From: CAZZBK01 sp964652155
Lineage (GTDB): Bacteria > Planctomycetota > Planctomycetia > Pirellulales > PNKZ01
Assembly: GCA_964652155.1 (NCBI GenBank)
Contig: CAZZBK010000023.1
Location: 1-47,886, forward strand
Length of the DNA: 47,886 bases
Reading direction: 5' to 3'
Made by a program: the position numbers and the translations under genes. This document shows, in pieces, positions 1 through 8,666 of the stretch. Below the pieces are notes generated by a model. The model was not told where the DNA came from. It made no database searches and saw only the letters and a list, made by a program, of their open reading frames with translations. Within the stretch, counting starts at the first letter, position 1; each line of letters opens with the position of its first letter.

Positions 1-1164
1 GGCGTCGGGGCGAGTCGGGTGCGCGACTTGTTCAAGACCGCCAAGGAAGCATCGCCATGCATTCTGTTCATCGACGAAATCGACGCGGTCGGTCGAGTGC
101 GCGGCGCGGGGCTCGGCGGCGGACACGACGAGCGCGAGCAGACCCTGAATCAAATCCTTAGCGAGATGGACGGCTTCACCCCGACCGAGGCGGTCATTGT
201 GCTGGCGGCGACCAATCGGCCCGACGTGCTCGACCCCGCACTGCTGCGACCCGGCCGGTTCGATCGGCACATCACGGTCGATCGCCCGAACCTCAAGGCG
301 CGCGAGGCGATTTTTAAGGTCCATGTGCGCGACGTGCCACTGTCAGATGACGTCGATCTGCAACGCCTGGCTTCGGCGACCGTGGGCCTGACCGGGGCCG
401 ACATCCGCAACCTGGTCAACGAGGCCGCCCTGTGGGCCACGCGGCAGAACAAGACCCAGGTCGACATGGAAGACTTCGAGGCGGCGCGCGACAAGATCCT
501 GATGGGTCCGAAGCGCGACGAAGTGCTCAGCGGCAAGGAAAAAGAGATGACCGCCTATCACGAGGCGGGTCACGCGCTGCTGGCGTGGCTGCTGCCCGGT
601 GCCGATCGGGTTCACAAAGTGACCATCATCCCGCGCGGTCGAGCGCTCGGCGTCACGCAACTGCTCCCCGAAGAAGACCGACTGAACATTGGCGAGCGGG
701 ACCTGCGCACTCGACTGGCGTTTATGCTCGGTGGCCGCGCGGCCGAGAAGCTCGTGTTCGGCGAGTTTAGCGCCGGTGCCGAGGACGACCTGAAACGCGC
801 CACGCAACTGGCCCGCCGCATGGTGACCCACTGGGGCATGAGCGAGCGGATTGGCCCCGTGGCGTATCGCACAAGTGAAGAGCACCCGTTCTTGGGACGC
901 GAGATCGTCGAGCAGCGCGAGTTCAGCGACCAGACCGCGCGCGTGATCGACGAAGAGGTGACGAGCATTTTGCACACTGCCTCGGATCAGGCGATGAAGA
1001 TGCTCACGGCCCAGCGCGACAAGCTCGACAAGCTGTCACAAGGATTGCTGGACAAGGAAATCCTCGACGATCATGAGATCGAAGAGATCATCGGACCGCC
1101 GACCGAGCGTGGCTCGGGGAGCGAGCGGATACTGACCGTGGGCAAAAGCGGTCCCGTGAAGTGA
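1..1164 (+). CDS. ftsH: ATP-dependent zinc metalloprotease FtsH (5' end outside window)
   Basis: Membrane-anchored AAA+ protease that unfolds and degrades membrane and short-lived cytosolic proteins. The frame is open from base 1, so the N-terminal membrane part and Walker A lie upstream of the window; 387 residues remain. Seen in order: Walker B ILFIDEIDAVG (about nt 61-93), the second region of homology LLRPGRFDRH (about nt 241-270) with its arginine fingers, the AAA lid, then the M41 peptidase domain with zinc motif HEAGH (nt 559-573) and the downstream acidic ligand region GAEDDLKRAT (about nt 775-804). The C-terminus is an acidic helical tail of ordinary length. A GTG at 19 is in frame but internal. 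Followed by a hairpin without a T-run (1179-1201) and a dispersed repeat. Identification is firm. Confidence 0.97.
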   Translation, partial: GVGASRVRDLFKTAKEASPCILFIDEIDAVGRVRGAGLGGGHDEREQTLNQILSEMDGFTPTEAVIVLAATNRPDVLDPALLRPGRFDRHITVDRPNLKAREAIFKVHVRDVPLSDDVDLQRLASATVGLTGADIRNLVNEAALWATRQNKTQVDMEDFEAARDKILMGPKRDEVLSGKEKEMTAYHEAGHALLAWLLPGADRVHKVTIIPRGRALGVTQLLPEEDRLNIGERDLRTRLAFMLGGRAAEKLVFGEFSAGAEDDLKRATQLARRMVTHWGMSERIGPVAYRTSEEHPFLGREIVEQREFSDQTARVIDEEVTSILHTASDQAMKMLTAQRDKLDKLSQGLLDKEILDDHEIEEIIGPPTERGSGSERILTVGKSGPVK

Positions 1165-1754
1165 GGCCATTCGTTCGCCGCGCTCTCGATGCGTGAGCGC
1201 GTGACGATGGTCGATCGATGGGTTGGTTGATGCTCAGAGTGCATTATTGAGGTTCATATAATTAAGTTAACAGGACGACCAGCGGGAGTCCGTAAATACC
1301 GGCCTCGCGTTGCTCGGCCTATTAAGTTCATTATCTGAGGATCAATAGCCACAATGAACGCAAAGCGACGCAATAAACAACGAAGACCTTGATCGGACAC
1401 GTGCGGCGATGACGCCATGAATGACCGAAGGTGTCGGGGCAGAGTGTTTCGTTCCCTGCAATCCCCTTCTGATCTTTTTGCGTCCCCTTGTGTTCTTTGT
1501 GGCGACAGATGCCTGCTCCACGCTTGCACGAGCAGCTAACGTGAAGCGAGCCGATCGCGTGTGTTGCCTGTACGCATCAGGGATGTTTTTCGGCATCATG
1601 GACCGCGCTGACTTAATGTCTTGGGGTAATTTGCAAATACTGTAGTGGCATTGACTTGCGCTGCTATTGCTGTGATGAGTCAAGCGTTGGCATTGCGGTT
1701 GCTCTTGGGTCTAGGCGTGGAAATACCTTGCGCCGCTCGGAGTGACCCCCAACG
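1165..1754. other. 590-bp non-coding gap after ftsH
   Basis: Holds a 7-bp-stem hairpin at 1179-1201 just after the ftsH stop, copy 1 of the dispersed 100-bp repeat (1248-1347), and a pyrimidine-rich tract around 1460-1500. ORFs on both strands here (for example 1421-1645 plus, 1254-1529 minus) show no family resemblance and have no ribosome-binding site; I treat them as chance. Confidence 0.6.
1248..1347 (+). repeat. Dispersed 100-bp repeat, copy 1
   Basis: Shares its length and core with 8157-8257 and 25813-25912: it begins GAGGTTCA, has the core AGGACGACCAGCGGGAGTCC, then CGGCCTCGCGTTGCTCGGCC, and ends ATCTGAGGATCAATA. It can fold into a long imperfect hairpin: outer arms TTAACAGG (1267-1274) and CCTATTAA (1318-1325), middle arms CCAGC (1279-1283) and GCTCGG (1312-1317, one bulge), inner arms GAGTCCG (1286-1292) and CGGCCTC (1300-1306, one mismatch). 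Function unknown. Confidence 0.85.
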
Positions 1755-2807
1755 ATGCTGCACGTCTCCGAACTACACGACCTCGCGGCCCTGAGCTCGC
1801 GCCATTTGATCTGGAAGCTGTTGCACTTTCAGACCGCGCAGGCCACGTTCCTGCAATCGATTCATTGGTGGCGCCACCTGCTCGAGCGCGGCGACTTGAC
1901 GTGCCGCGTGCTGTGCGCCGAGTTGGACGGCGAGACGATCGGGCTGCTGCCGTTCATCGGCGAGCTGCACGAATCGGCGACGCGAACGTGGCGCACGACG
2001 CTCAACAGCTTGGCCTGGCCGGTGATGCCGTTGGGCTCGAACCCGACGGCCACCTGGGCCGCGGTGTGCCGACAGTTGGCCCATCAGACACAGAGCGGCG
2101 ACGTCGTCGAGCTGCGTTGGATCGAGCGTGAAGGGCTCGATCAGGGTCGGGCGCACACGGCGCTGCGTCAAGTGGGCCTGGAGCCGAGTGTCGAGCAAGC
2201 TTCGACAGCGCGGATTGACATGGGCGAGTCGTGGTTTACCTATTGGGCCACGCGCGACCGCTTGTGGCGCGCGGCACTCGAAGAGACCGAACGGCATGTG
2301 GTGCGCAACTCGTCGATCGAATACGTGCATTATCGCCCCGACGGGCGTATGGCCGGCGACGCCGACGAGCACTGGGACTGGTTGACACAGTGCGAGCAAA
2401 TGCCCGCGGCGTCCATGCTCGGCAACCCGCGCATCGCCGAGTTGCTGCATGAGAGCGCGGTGAGCGCCGGCGCGCTCGATTGGCACTTGCTGTGGATCGA
2501 CGAGCAGTTGGCGGCCTTTGCCTACGGCGTGCATGATCGCCAACGGGTCGAGTTGCTGTGGATGGCACAGACGTCGAGCGCGGCGCAAAATGGACTGCTG
2601 CTACGGTTGCTGAGGGCGATTCATGAGCGAGGATCGCGGCGCGTGACGCTGCCGATCGGCTCGTGGCCGCAATTTCGCGGCTGGAGCACCCGTCGGGCGA
2701 CCTATGAGTCGTACCGTCACGAGCGGGCGGCGAGTCACTGGCTGCCGAAACTTCATTGGCCGAAATGGCTGGGCTCGCTGGCCTCGTCGACCCCGCGCGG
2801 ATCGTAG
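1755..2807 (+). CDS. BioF2/CelD-like GNAT-fold acyltransferase
   Basis: 350 residues, resembling the Acetyltransf_6 (BioF2-like, 'CelD') group of GNAT proteins, which transfer acyl or aminoacyl groups and often sit with polysaccharide genes. The N-terminal half carries the strand pattern LCAELDGETIGLLPFIGE (about 54-71). The C-terminal half has the second GNAT-like lobe, with HLLWIDEQLAAFAYGV, a long helix with a repeated leucine pattern (LLLRLLRAIHERG), and a terminal FRGWSTRRATYESYRH segment typical of the group. No signal peptide or membrane segment. ATG chosen at 1755; no clear ribosome-binding site. It converges with the minus-strand secretion cluster. Substrate cannot be told from sequence; assignment to the fold is moderately sure. 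Confidence 0.65.
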   Translation: MLHVSELHDLAALSSRHLIWKLLHFQTAQATFLQSIHWWRHLLERGDLTCRVLCAELDGETIGLLPFIGELHESATRTWRTTLNSLAWPVMPLGSNPTATWAAVCRQLAHQTQSGDVVELRWIEREGLDQGRAHTALRQVGLEPSVEQASTARIDMGESWFTYWATRDRLWRAALEETERHVVRNSSIEYVHYRPDGRMAGDADEHWDWLTQCEQMPAASMLGNPRIAELLHESAVSAGALDWHLLWIDEQLAAFAYGVHDRQRVELLWMAQTSSAAQNGLLLRLLRAIHERGSRRVTLPIGSWPQFRGWSTRRATYESYRHERAASHWLPKLHWPKWLGSLASSTPRGS

Positions 2808-2823
2808 AGCGCGGGCGGAGAGG

Positions 2824-2859
2824 GGGACAGTCACCTTTTTCTCGAAAAACTGGGACAGT
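2824..2859. repeat. Small repeat/hairpin between convergent genes
   Basis: Two direct copies of GGGACAGT (2824-2831 and 2852-2859) flank a perfect six-base stem TTTTTC (2836-2841) and GAAAAA (2844-2849). It lies between converging genes ending at 2807 and 2886, so it could serve as a bidirectional 3' end, or be a relic of a widespread intergenic repeat of the GGGACAGTC type. Confidence 0.4.
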
Positions 2860-2885
2860 TCTCGGGGGTTTCTCAGTCGCTGCGT

Positions 2886-5123
2886 TTAGAAGCGGAAGTG
2901 GAAGGTCTCGGTGAACCAGCGATAGAAGCGTGTCGAGAGGGACTCCCAGGGGACGCTGACCTTGGCGCGGCCGCGGAGGCCGGTTCGCAAGACGTGCAGT
3001 TTGTCCTCGATCGGATAGACCTTGATCTGGTAGGAGGTGATCAAGGGGCGTTCGTTGCCCGACTCGTCGGCCTTGCTGGCGACTTCGCCGCCCCCCTTGT
3101 TGAGCAGATGCTGGGGGACCGTGTGGAGATTGTAGGTCGACTTCTCCTGCACGATGCCGTGGAACGTCTCGCCTGGCAGTTCATCGAGTTGCAGTTCGAC
3201 CGGCTGCCCGATCTGGATCAGTTCGATCTCGGATTGCTCGATGACCATCAGGGCTTCCATTTGGTAGGCTTCGCCGATGCGGCAGAACAAGGTCCCTTCG
3301 CTCAGCGTGGCACGTTCGTTACGTGGAGCAAACGGCGAGCCGTGCCAGGAGGGGAGTTCCTTCTCGATTTTGCGATGGGGCATCTCGGGGGGCGGCAACA
3401 CGGTGCCGTCCTTGGGAGCGCGGAGCACGAGCCGATCGAGGTCGATCTTGCGTTCCTTGAGTTGCTCGCGCACCGAGGCCAACGCCAGCTCGTAGCTGGG
3501 CAACTGGGCGGCGGCCTGGTCGTTGCGGGCCACGAGGTATTCCTGCATGAGCCCCTTGACGCGGGCTTCCTGGTCGAGCCGTTGGCGCTCGAGTTCGTAA
3601 TAGCTGATTTCCAGATCGTCATTGGTGAGGATGGCGAGCGGCTGCCCCTGGGTGACATAGTCGCCGGGCTTGACGAGCGCCTTGAGCTGGCCGGTCACCT
3701 CGACGAACACGCTGGCCGCGTCGTGCGGTTCGAGTTCGAACGCCCCGTGTACGCGGTGGGGCAACGGCACGTACATAAATGCGAGCACCAACAGCGCCAC
3801 GCCGGCGATGGAGGGGTAGAGATTGGCCTTCTTGACCATGTCGGAGCGTCCCGGGGTCAACAAAAACTTGCCGAGTTTCCAGAGTGGCATACCGAACATC
3901 CCCCACAGCGAGAGCACCGCCAGCGAGCGACCGATGATCTCGAGTCGATACGGGCGGAAGGCATTGTTCATGAACAGCAAAATTGAGAACACGACCAGCC
4001 AACGATACACAAACGACGCCACCGCATAGACGGCGAACAGAAAGCGATGTTGCCGGGGCAAGAATGGGTCGTCGGGCACTTCGAGGCCCATGAAAATCCA
4101 GCCGCTGTAGCGGGTCAGAATTTCGTTCGACTTCTGGCTCAGGTTCGGAATTTCCAGGATATCGGCGAGGATGTAGTAGCCGTCGTAACGCAGCAGCGGA
4201 TTGCCATTGAAGACGACCGTGCTCACGGACGAGACGAACATCGTGCTCAGGCAGATATTGTGCAGCAAGCCGGGCTGCGTGTACCACCAGATCCAGGTGG
4301 CGAACGAGGCGATGATGAGCTCGACGTACATGCCGCCGGCGCCGATGGCCGCGCGGTGCCATTTGTTCGGCAGCATCCAGGAGTCGGACACATTGCAGAA
4401 CAAGCAGGGCGTGAAGACGAGGAACATGATCCCCATCTCGTGACACTCGCCGCCGAAGTGTTTGCACGTGAGCCCATGCCCGAACTCGTGCAGCACTTTG
4501 GTGACCGCCAGCACCACGGCGAGCCAGAAGGCGTTGCCGACCGTGAAGAACTGATGGAAGGTGGGGAGCTTCTCGCGGAAGTCTTGAAAGTTGACCGCGA
4601 CGAGCAACGACGAGCAGGTGATGAAGATCAGCGCGAGGATGACCGTCGTGGGGTGGTAGAACCAGGCCATGCGCGGGGCGAGCCAGTTCAGGAACCGTTC
4701 GGGGTTCCAGCCCCGAAAGCGGATCGACAAGAAGTTCATCGCCGCCGAGGAGAACTCTCCCCAGCGTCGCTTGCTGTGGCGTTCGAGCAGGTGGAAAGCC
4801 TGTCCCGCCGAGTCGGAGATGACCAGCCCCGCCTTGTGCAGGGTGCCGAGGTACTGGCCCACCTCTTCGAATTTGATCTTCTGTGGGGGAAACTCGGCCT
4901 CGAACGCTTCCTTGATGTCTTGCAGGCTCGTTGCGCCGTCGAGCAGGTTGAGGATGAAGTACTCCTCTTCCTGGAAGCGATAGTAGTGCAACCCGACCGG
5001 GTCCTTGATGATCCAGTACGAGCGTCCCTGATACCGCTCGCGTTTGGCGATCAGGTCGGGTCGCTTGCGCAGCGAGAGCTTGCGCGAGGTGCTGGATGTC
5101 AGGCTTTCGGCCAGAGTCGCCAT
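2886..5123 (-). CDS. PqqD-like / M50 zinc metalloprotease / HlyD fusion protein
   Basis: 745-residue membrane protein with three parts. Residues about 20-105 look like a PqqD-type winged helix (peptide-recognition element): WIIKDP near 37-42, FILNLLDG near 56-63 and a GLVIS end. Residues about 150-450 are a site-2-type M50 protease with several membrane helices; zinc motif HEFGH at 212-216 and the distal ligand motif NPLLRYDGYY at 308-317 (Asp314). Residues about 455-745 are HlyD-like: half-lipoyl strands near 459-500, a coiled coil near 505-565, the second lipoyl half near 566-590 and a C-terminal barrel. This is the layout of 'putative peptide zinc metalloprotease' proteins that act with peptide exporters. 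It is the last gene of a minus-strand set of three, 52 nt after an HlyD adaptor. No ABC transporter or precursor peptide was found nearby. Architecture is clear; substrate unknown. Confidence 0.88.
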   Translation of the reverse strand: MATLAESLTSSTSRKLSLRKRPDLIAKRERYQGRSYWIIKDPVGLHYYRFQEEEYFILNLLDGATSLQDIKEAFEAEFPPQKIKFEEVGQYLGTLHKAGLVISDSAGQAFHLLERHSKRRWGEFSSAAMNFLSIRFRGWNPERFLNWLAPRMAWFYHPTTVILALIFITCSSLLVAVNFQDFREKLPTFHQFFTVGNAFWLAVVLAVTKVLHEFGHGLTCKHFGGECHEMGIMFLVFTPCLFCNVSDSWMLPNKWHRAAIGAGGMYVELIIASFATWIWWYTQPGLLHNICLSTMFVSSVSTVVFNGNPLLRYDGYYILADILEIPNLSQKSNEILTRYSGWIFMGLEVPDDPFLPRQHRFLFAVYAVASFVYRWLVVFSILLFMNNAFRPYRLEIIGRSLAVLSLWGMFGMPLWKLGKFLLTPGRSDMVKKANLYPSIAGVALLVLAFMYVPLPHRVHGAFELEPHDAASVFVEVTGQLKALVKPGDYVTQGQPLAILTNDDLEISYYELERQRLDQEARVKGLMQEYLVARNDQAAAQLPSYELALASVREQLKERKIDLDRLVLRAPKDGTVLPPPEMPHRKIEKELPSWHGSPFAPRNERATLSEGTLFCRIGEAYQMEALMVIEQSEIELIQIGQPVELQLDELPGETFHGIVQEKSTYNLHTVPQHLLNKGGGEVASKADESGNERPLITSYQIKVYPIEDKLHVLRTGLRGRAKVSVPWESLSTRFYRWFTETFHFRF

Positions 5124-5175
5124 ACGCTCTGCTCACCCGTCGACAAACGTTGTCGCAGGGCTCGCGCTCCTCGCT

Positions 5176-6093
5176 TTACTGTCGGGTGACGGGTTGCTGG
5201 GCCAGAGGCGCGGGCTGGATGTCCATCACCACCTCGACACCCGGCCGCAACAAGAATTGACCGTTCTCAACGCGATTTTCCACCTCGCACCAGACGCGAT
5301 ACTGGCCGCCGGCCTGAATCAGTGGGCTGACGAACGTGATCTTGCCGGCGAAGTTCTCTTCGCGGCCGCCGGGCATTTTGCAGCGCACGGTCACCGTGCG
5401 ATTGGCGATCTCGACCGGGTTGTGCTGCACGTAGTCGAGGATCGCGGCGACGCGGAGCTTTTTCAGCCCGACGACGCGGAAGACCGCATGACCGGGTTCG
5501 ATCCATTCGCCGGGTCGCGACAAAATCTCGACCACCTCGCCCTCGATCGGCGAGCGGATCTTGCGGCGATCAATTTGCTCCTCGGCCAGCGACACTTTCG
5601 CCGCCGCGCCGTCCTTCTCCTTGACGCTCACTTGCAGGTCGTGCGATGCTTTTTCGATTTGCAGTTCGGCCTGCTTGGCTTCGAGTTGCTTCTTGGCCAG
5701 TTCGATGGCCGTGAACGTGCCGCGGACTTTGTCGGTCGCCTCTTTACTGCGATTGTAGTCGGCCTCGGCCACGCGGAAGGTCGCTTCGGCGTAGCGGACA
5801 TTGACGTTGTTTTCGGATTTGATCTTGGCCACTTCGAGCTCGGCCACCGCGACGTCGCGCTGCAACTGCATGAGCCGATCGTTGACCTGCCCCAGCAGTT
5901 GATCCTTCGTGACGAGCATTCCTTCCTTGACCTCCAGCGAGCGGAGGATGCCGGACTCTTGCGAGGGGACCTGAATGTCGTCGATGACCGACACCAGGCA
6001 GCGCTCGATGCGGACGACGCCGGTGGGCTTCGAGGGCCCGGCCGGCAACGGCAGTTGCGAGAGCGTCAAGAGCACGAGCAGACCAACGTTCAT
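5176..6093 (-). CDS. HlyD-family periplasmic adaptor (membrane fusion protein)
   Basis: 305 residues. A short hydrophobic N-terminus (about 1-18) suggests export. It is followed by a first half-lipoyl segment (QVPSQESGILRSLEVKEGMLV, about 42-62), a long helical hairpin (about 75-175, rich in Ala, Glu and Lys), a second half-lipoyl segment (RKIRSPIEGEVVEIL, about 176-190) and a beta-barrel part ending in RPGVEVVMDI. This is the usual order in RND/HlyD adaptors, which bridge inner-membrane pumps to the outer membrane. It sits 14 nt downstream of the GAF-HlyD gene and 52 nt upstream of the M50-HlyD gene, so all three are probably co-transcribed. The partner pump is not in the window. Confidence 0.88.
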   Translation of the reverse strand: MNVGLLVLLTLSQLPLPAGPSKPTGVVRIERCLVSVIDDIQVPSQESGILRSLEVKEGMLVTKDQLLGQVNDRLMQLQRDVAVAELEVAKIKSENNVNVRYAEATFRVAEADYNRSKEATDKVRGTFTAIELAKKQLEAKQAELQIEKASHDLQVSVKEKDGAAAKVSLAEEQIDRRKIRSPIEGEVVEILSRPGEWIEPGHAVFRVVGLKKLRVAAILDYVQHNPVEIANRTVTVRCKMPGGREENFAGKITFVSPLIQAGGQYRVWCEVENRVENGQFLLRPGVEVVMDIQPAPLAQQPVTRQ

Positions 6094-6107
6094 ACTTGCC
6101 TCGTCGA

Positions 6108-8147
6108 TCAGAATACTTTGAACAAAATCTTCTTGCGAATCCAGGCGATCAGGTCATGGAACAAGCAGAAGTAGATGGGCTGCTGACCGCAGTGGACCTT
6201 GGCCGCCACGTCGGCACCGGGCCGCAATTGCTTGAGATTCTCTTGGAACTCGTTCTTGTCGATCGCCACCTTGACGAGCACCGTGTTCCCTTCCTCGCCG
6301 CGGATCTCGGCCGACCAGTGGACGTTCGTCACATGGCCGTGATAGGTGACACTCGAATCGGTCGCCGAGTGATAGGTGACTTCCAAGTCGTGCTTGATCT
6401 CGGCCTGGGCCTTGGCCAAGTAGCCCATGCGATCTTCCGACATCTTCAACTCGACCTCCCAAGCGCCGCTGCCGTCGGCCACGTTGAGCACGGCCTGGCC
6501 GGTCTTGACCGGGCGATTACGCAGCAGCTTCTCAACGTCCCAGGTGGTGATGACACCATCGGCCGGGGCGACGATCGTGAGCTTTTGCAGCTTCGTTTGG
6601 TACAGGGCAATCTGATTTTGCAGGCTGATGAGCTGTTCGCGGAGGGTGTGCAATTCGCCTTCGAGACGCACCTTCTCCTCGGTCGACAGCTTGCGGTTCT
6701 TGTCGCTCAGGGCCTTGGTCGTCGTGCCGAGCTTGGCATTCGTGACGTTCAGCTCGCCCGTCTTCTCGGCCAGTCGGGTCGCCAACTCGGCGTTTTGCAG
6801 CTTGATGAGCGGTTCACCCTTTTTGACCGCTTGGCCGTGCTCGACCAGGATTTGCTGGATGATGCCGTCGACTTCGGCGAACACCTCATAGCGCGTGACC
6901 GGCTGGAGCGTGCCGACGCTGTGCAGCTTGAACTCGTAGGGCACGAAGATCATCACGATCAGCAACACCAGCGCCACGATCGCCGCCGAGATCGTCTTGG
7001 GCAGGTGCCGGGCTTCCATGATGACGCGGCTCTTGCCGATCGCCCGCCACACCGGCATTAGAAACAGCTCGTCGTGTTCGAGGGCGTTGGCCATCGCCGT
7101 GCAGCTATGTTCGCACACCACATTGACGCGCTGCATAAACCCTTCGCGCGGCCGAGTGTCTTCGATCTGTTCGATAATCAGCGCGCCCAGCGGCAACACC
7201 GGCAGGTCGTCCGGTTTTTTCTCTTTGCCGGGCGGGTCGGGCTTGCGCAGCGGGATGACCGCGATCTGCTTGGTGTGCGAGTCGTCGACATAGGCCTGCA
7301 CCGCGTCTTCGATCTGCGGGGCCAAATCGGCCGTCTCGCCTGTGAACCACAGCGGTTCGCCGGCCGAGACCACGGCGCTGGCCAGTTCGCCCAACAGCAT
7401 CACGGTGTTGGATCGCTTGTCGAACGTGTCTTGGCCGCTGATGGCGATGACGTGGCAGACCTTGCCCTTGCGAATGGCGACACTCACCCGATCGCACTGG
7501 ATCAATCGGCGGCCTTCGTTGGCAATCGTGTAGGCGGCCTCCTTGGGCACGAGGCTCGTGTGGGCATAGCGTGTGAACTGTTCGAGCTGCGACCACAGAC
7601 TTTGTCGATCGGTGAAATGTTGCAGTTGGCGATTCTTGACGAACTGGCTCGCCAGCTCGCACATCTGCGTCAGGAACCGCAAATAGCCCTTCTGGGTCTT
7701 GGGCTGCGGGTTGGGTCGCTGAAACACCTCGATCACTTGGTGGACCTCGTCGCCAATCTTGACCGGCGCGATCACCAACAGAAACTCGGTCGGATTGAAA
7801 CCGTGCTCCTCGGGGCCACCGGTGCGCGGCGCGACGATGGCCGGTTCGCCGCTCGTAAAGCAGCGATGGATCAGCTTGCGATGGCTGATAATTTCGTCCT
7901 GATCGGCGAGTTGCGACTCGCGAAAGTTCATCTGAGCTTGCAGCTCAAGAGAGCCGCCGGCACCGACCTTCCACGTGACTCCGCCCACCGCCGCCAATGC
8001 CGCCACCACGCGCTGCAAATACTCGGGAAAAAACTCGTCGGCCGAGATATCACGACGCGACAGCCCCGCGATCTCGTCCACCAGGGCGCGAATCTGCTGT
8101 TGGGCCTGTTCGACCATCCGCGGATCGATCGATTCGTCTGTGCTCAT
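6108..8147 (-). CDS. GAF-domain / transmembrane / HlyD fusion protein
   Basis: 679 residues; first gene of the minus-strand secretion cluster. Two GAF-like sensor modules occupy about 30-170 and 195-360, the first with LLVIAPVKIGDEVHQVIEV and the second with ISGQDTFDKRSN and LGALIIEQIED. One membrane helix lies at about 386-403 (AAIVALVLLIVMIFVPYEF). The periplasmic part is HlyD-like: half-lipoyl strands (about 415-452), a coiled coil (about 455-520), the second half-lipoyl (LTIVAPADGVITTW, about 523-536) and a barrel, ending in a basic amphipathic tail. A cytoplasmic GAF sensor wired to a periplasmic adaptor suggests export gated by a small ligand, which is inference. The ATG at 8147 follows a leader of about 160 nt that carries repeat copy 2 in reverse. 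Confidence 0.85.
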   Translation of the reverse strand: MSTDESIDPRMVEQAQQQIRALVDEIAGLSRRDISADEFFPEYLQRVVAALAAVGGVTWKVGAGGSLELQAQMNFRESQLADQDEIISHRKLIHRCFTSGEPAIVAPRTGGPEEHGFNPTEFLLVIAPVKIGDEVHQVIEVFQRPNPQPKTQKGYLRFLTQMCELASQFVKNRQLQHFTDRQSLWSQLEQFTRYAHTSLVPKEAAYTIANEGRRLIQCDRVSVAIRKGKVCHVIAISGQDTFDKRSNTVMLLGELASAVVSAGEPLWFTGETADLAPQIEDAVQAYVDDSHTKQIAVIPLRKPDPPGKEKKPDDLPVLPLGALIIEQIEDTRPREGFMQRVNVVCEHSCTAMANALEHDELFLMPVWRAIGKSRVIMEARHLPKTISAAIVALVLLIVMIFVPYEFKLHSVGTLQPVTRYEVFAEVDGIIQQILVEHGQAVKKGEPLIKLQNAELATRLAEKTGELNVTNAKLGTTTKALSDKNRKLSTEEKVRLEGELHTLREQLISLQNQIALYQTKLQKLTIVAPADGVITTWDVEKLLRNRPVKTGQAVLNVADGSGAWEVELKMSEDRMGYLAKAQAEIKHDLEVTYHSATDSSVTYHGHVTNVHWSAEIRGEEGNTVLVKVAIDKNEFQENLKQLRPGADVAAKVHCGQQPIYFCLFHDLIAWIRKKILFKVF

Positions 8148-8156
8148 ACTGGCAAT

Positions 8157-8257
8157 CGAGGTTCAGGTCATGAAGTTGATAGGACGACCAGCGAGAGTCC
8201 GGAAGCACCGGCCTCGCGTTGCTCGACCTGTTGAGTGCATTGTCTGACGTATCAATC
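8157..8257 (+). repeat. Dispersed 100-bp repeat, copy 2
   Basis: Same orientation and core length as the copies at 1248 and 25813. The outer arms TTGATAGG (8176-8183) and CCTGTTGA (8227-8234) pair at all eight positions (with G-U), although both arms differ from copy 1. The gap between arms is 43 nt, as in the other copies. It lies antisense in the leader of the GAF-HlyD gene (start 8147). A 25-residue Arg-rich frame can be read from an ATG at 8170, but the other copies lack that start. Confidence 0.85.
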
Positions 8258-8312
8258 AACTCGAGAGGCTCCGCGTGCCGTGGCACGCCACGAACCGAAA
8301 GTGAACAACGCA

Positions 8313-8341
8313 ATTGTGGGACCGAATTAGCGAACATTCAA
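8313..8341 (-). promoter_or_regulatory. Possible promoter of the GAF-HlyD/HlyD/M50 operon
   Basis: On the minus strand: TTGAAT (8341-8336), a 17-nt spacer, then CACAAT (8318-8313). Four of six matches in each sigma-70 box, correctly placed about 160 nt upstream of the first gene of the cluster. Visual match only. Confidence 0.3.
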
Positions 8342-8520
8342 CATAACCCTATACGGCTCAGGGGTCCAGAAATGGTTGGGAAAAATACCGAATTTAACTA
8401 TTGTTCTCGTAATGACTTGGAGCAAACGCCGGTCGATCTTGCCGATTGCAGCAATTGCTCCGCCTGGAACACGCGTGGGGTGGGCTCACGCGTTACGCGG
8501 GTGTGGTAAGTTACCGTGGT

Positions 8521-8615
8521 GGGTGGCTGGCGTTTTGCACTGCAAAACCCGGCGCGAGGCGTTTGACTCGGCCACAGAGCGGGCCGGGGTTTGCTATGCA
8601 AACCACCAGCCACCC
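8521..8615 (-). repeat. 95-bp palindromic element, copy A
   Basis: Begins GGGTGGCTGG and ends CCAGCCACCC (perfect 10-bp terminal inverted repeat). Just inside are smaller hairpins (GTTTTGC/GCAAAAC type), then a GC-rich centre of about 38 bp. It begins 51 bp past the stop of the HTH gene (8667). Its internal asymmetry and its flanking GGCA-like trinucleotide place it in the same orientation relative to the upstream gene as copies B and C. It diverges in the centre from B and C. Confidence 0.88.
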
Positions 8616-8666
8616 TGCTGCCACCGACCGATGCTCCGTGAGCCTTCGAGAAGCTCGCGCTCGGGT

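Larger units (their letters stand above)
8148..8666. other. 519-bp non-coding gap
   Basis: Contains repeat copy 2 (8157-8257), a possible minus-strand promoter (8313-8341) and palindrome A (8521-8615). The rest (8260-8312 and 8342-8520) is of mixed composition with no convincing gene on either strand. Confidence 0.6.

Noticed and set aside
1421..1645. 74-codon ORF with a hydrophobic centre in the ftsH-BioF2 gap
   Set aside because: No ribosome site, no family resemblance, pyrimidine-rich repeat-like source sequence.
2898..5189. Long plus-strand frames (362 and 380 codons) opposite the M50-HlyD gene
   Set aside because: No family motifs; low-complexity, Leu/Asp/Val-rich shadow translation of a clearly real minus-strand gene.
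6096..8234. Plus-strand frames of 321 and 386 codons opposite the GAF-HlyD gene
   Set aside because: Same reason: no recognisable domain, and the opposite strand holds GAF and HlyD motifs.
8170..8247. 25-residue Arg-rich peptide within repeat copy 2
   Set aside because: The frame stays open in all three copies, but copy 1 has no ATG and copy 3 has a stop next to it; paired-arm changes argue for RNA or DNA structure. Kept as an alternative in the finding.
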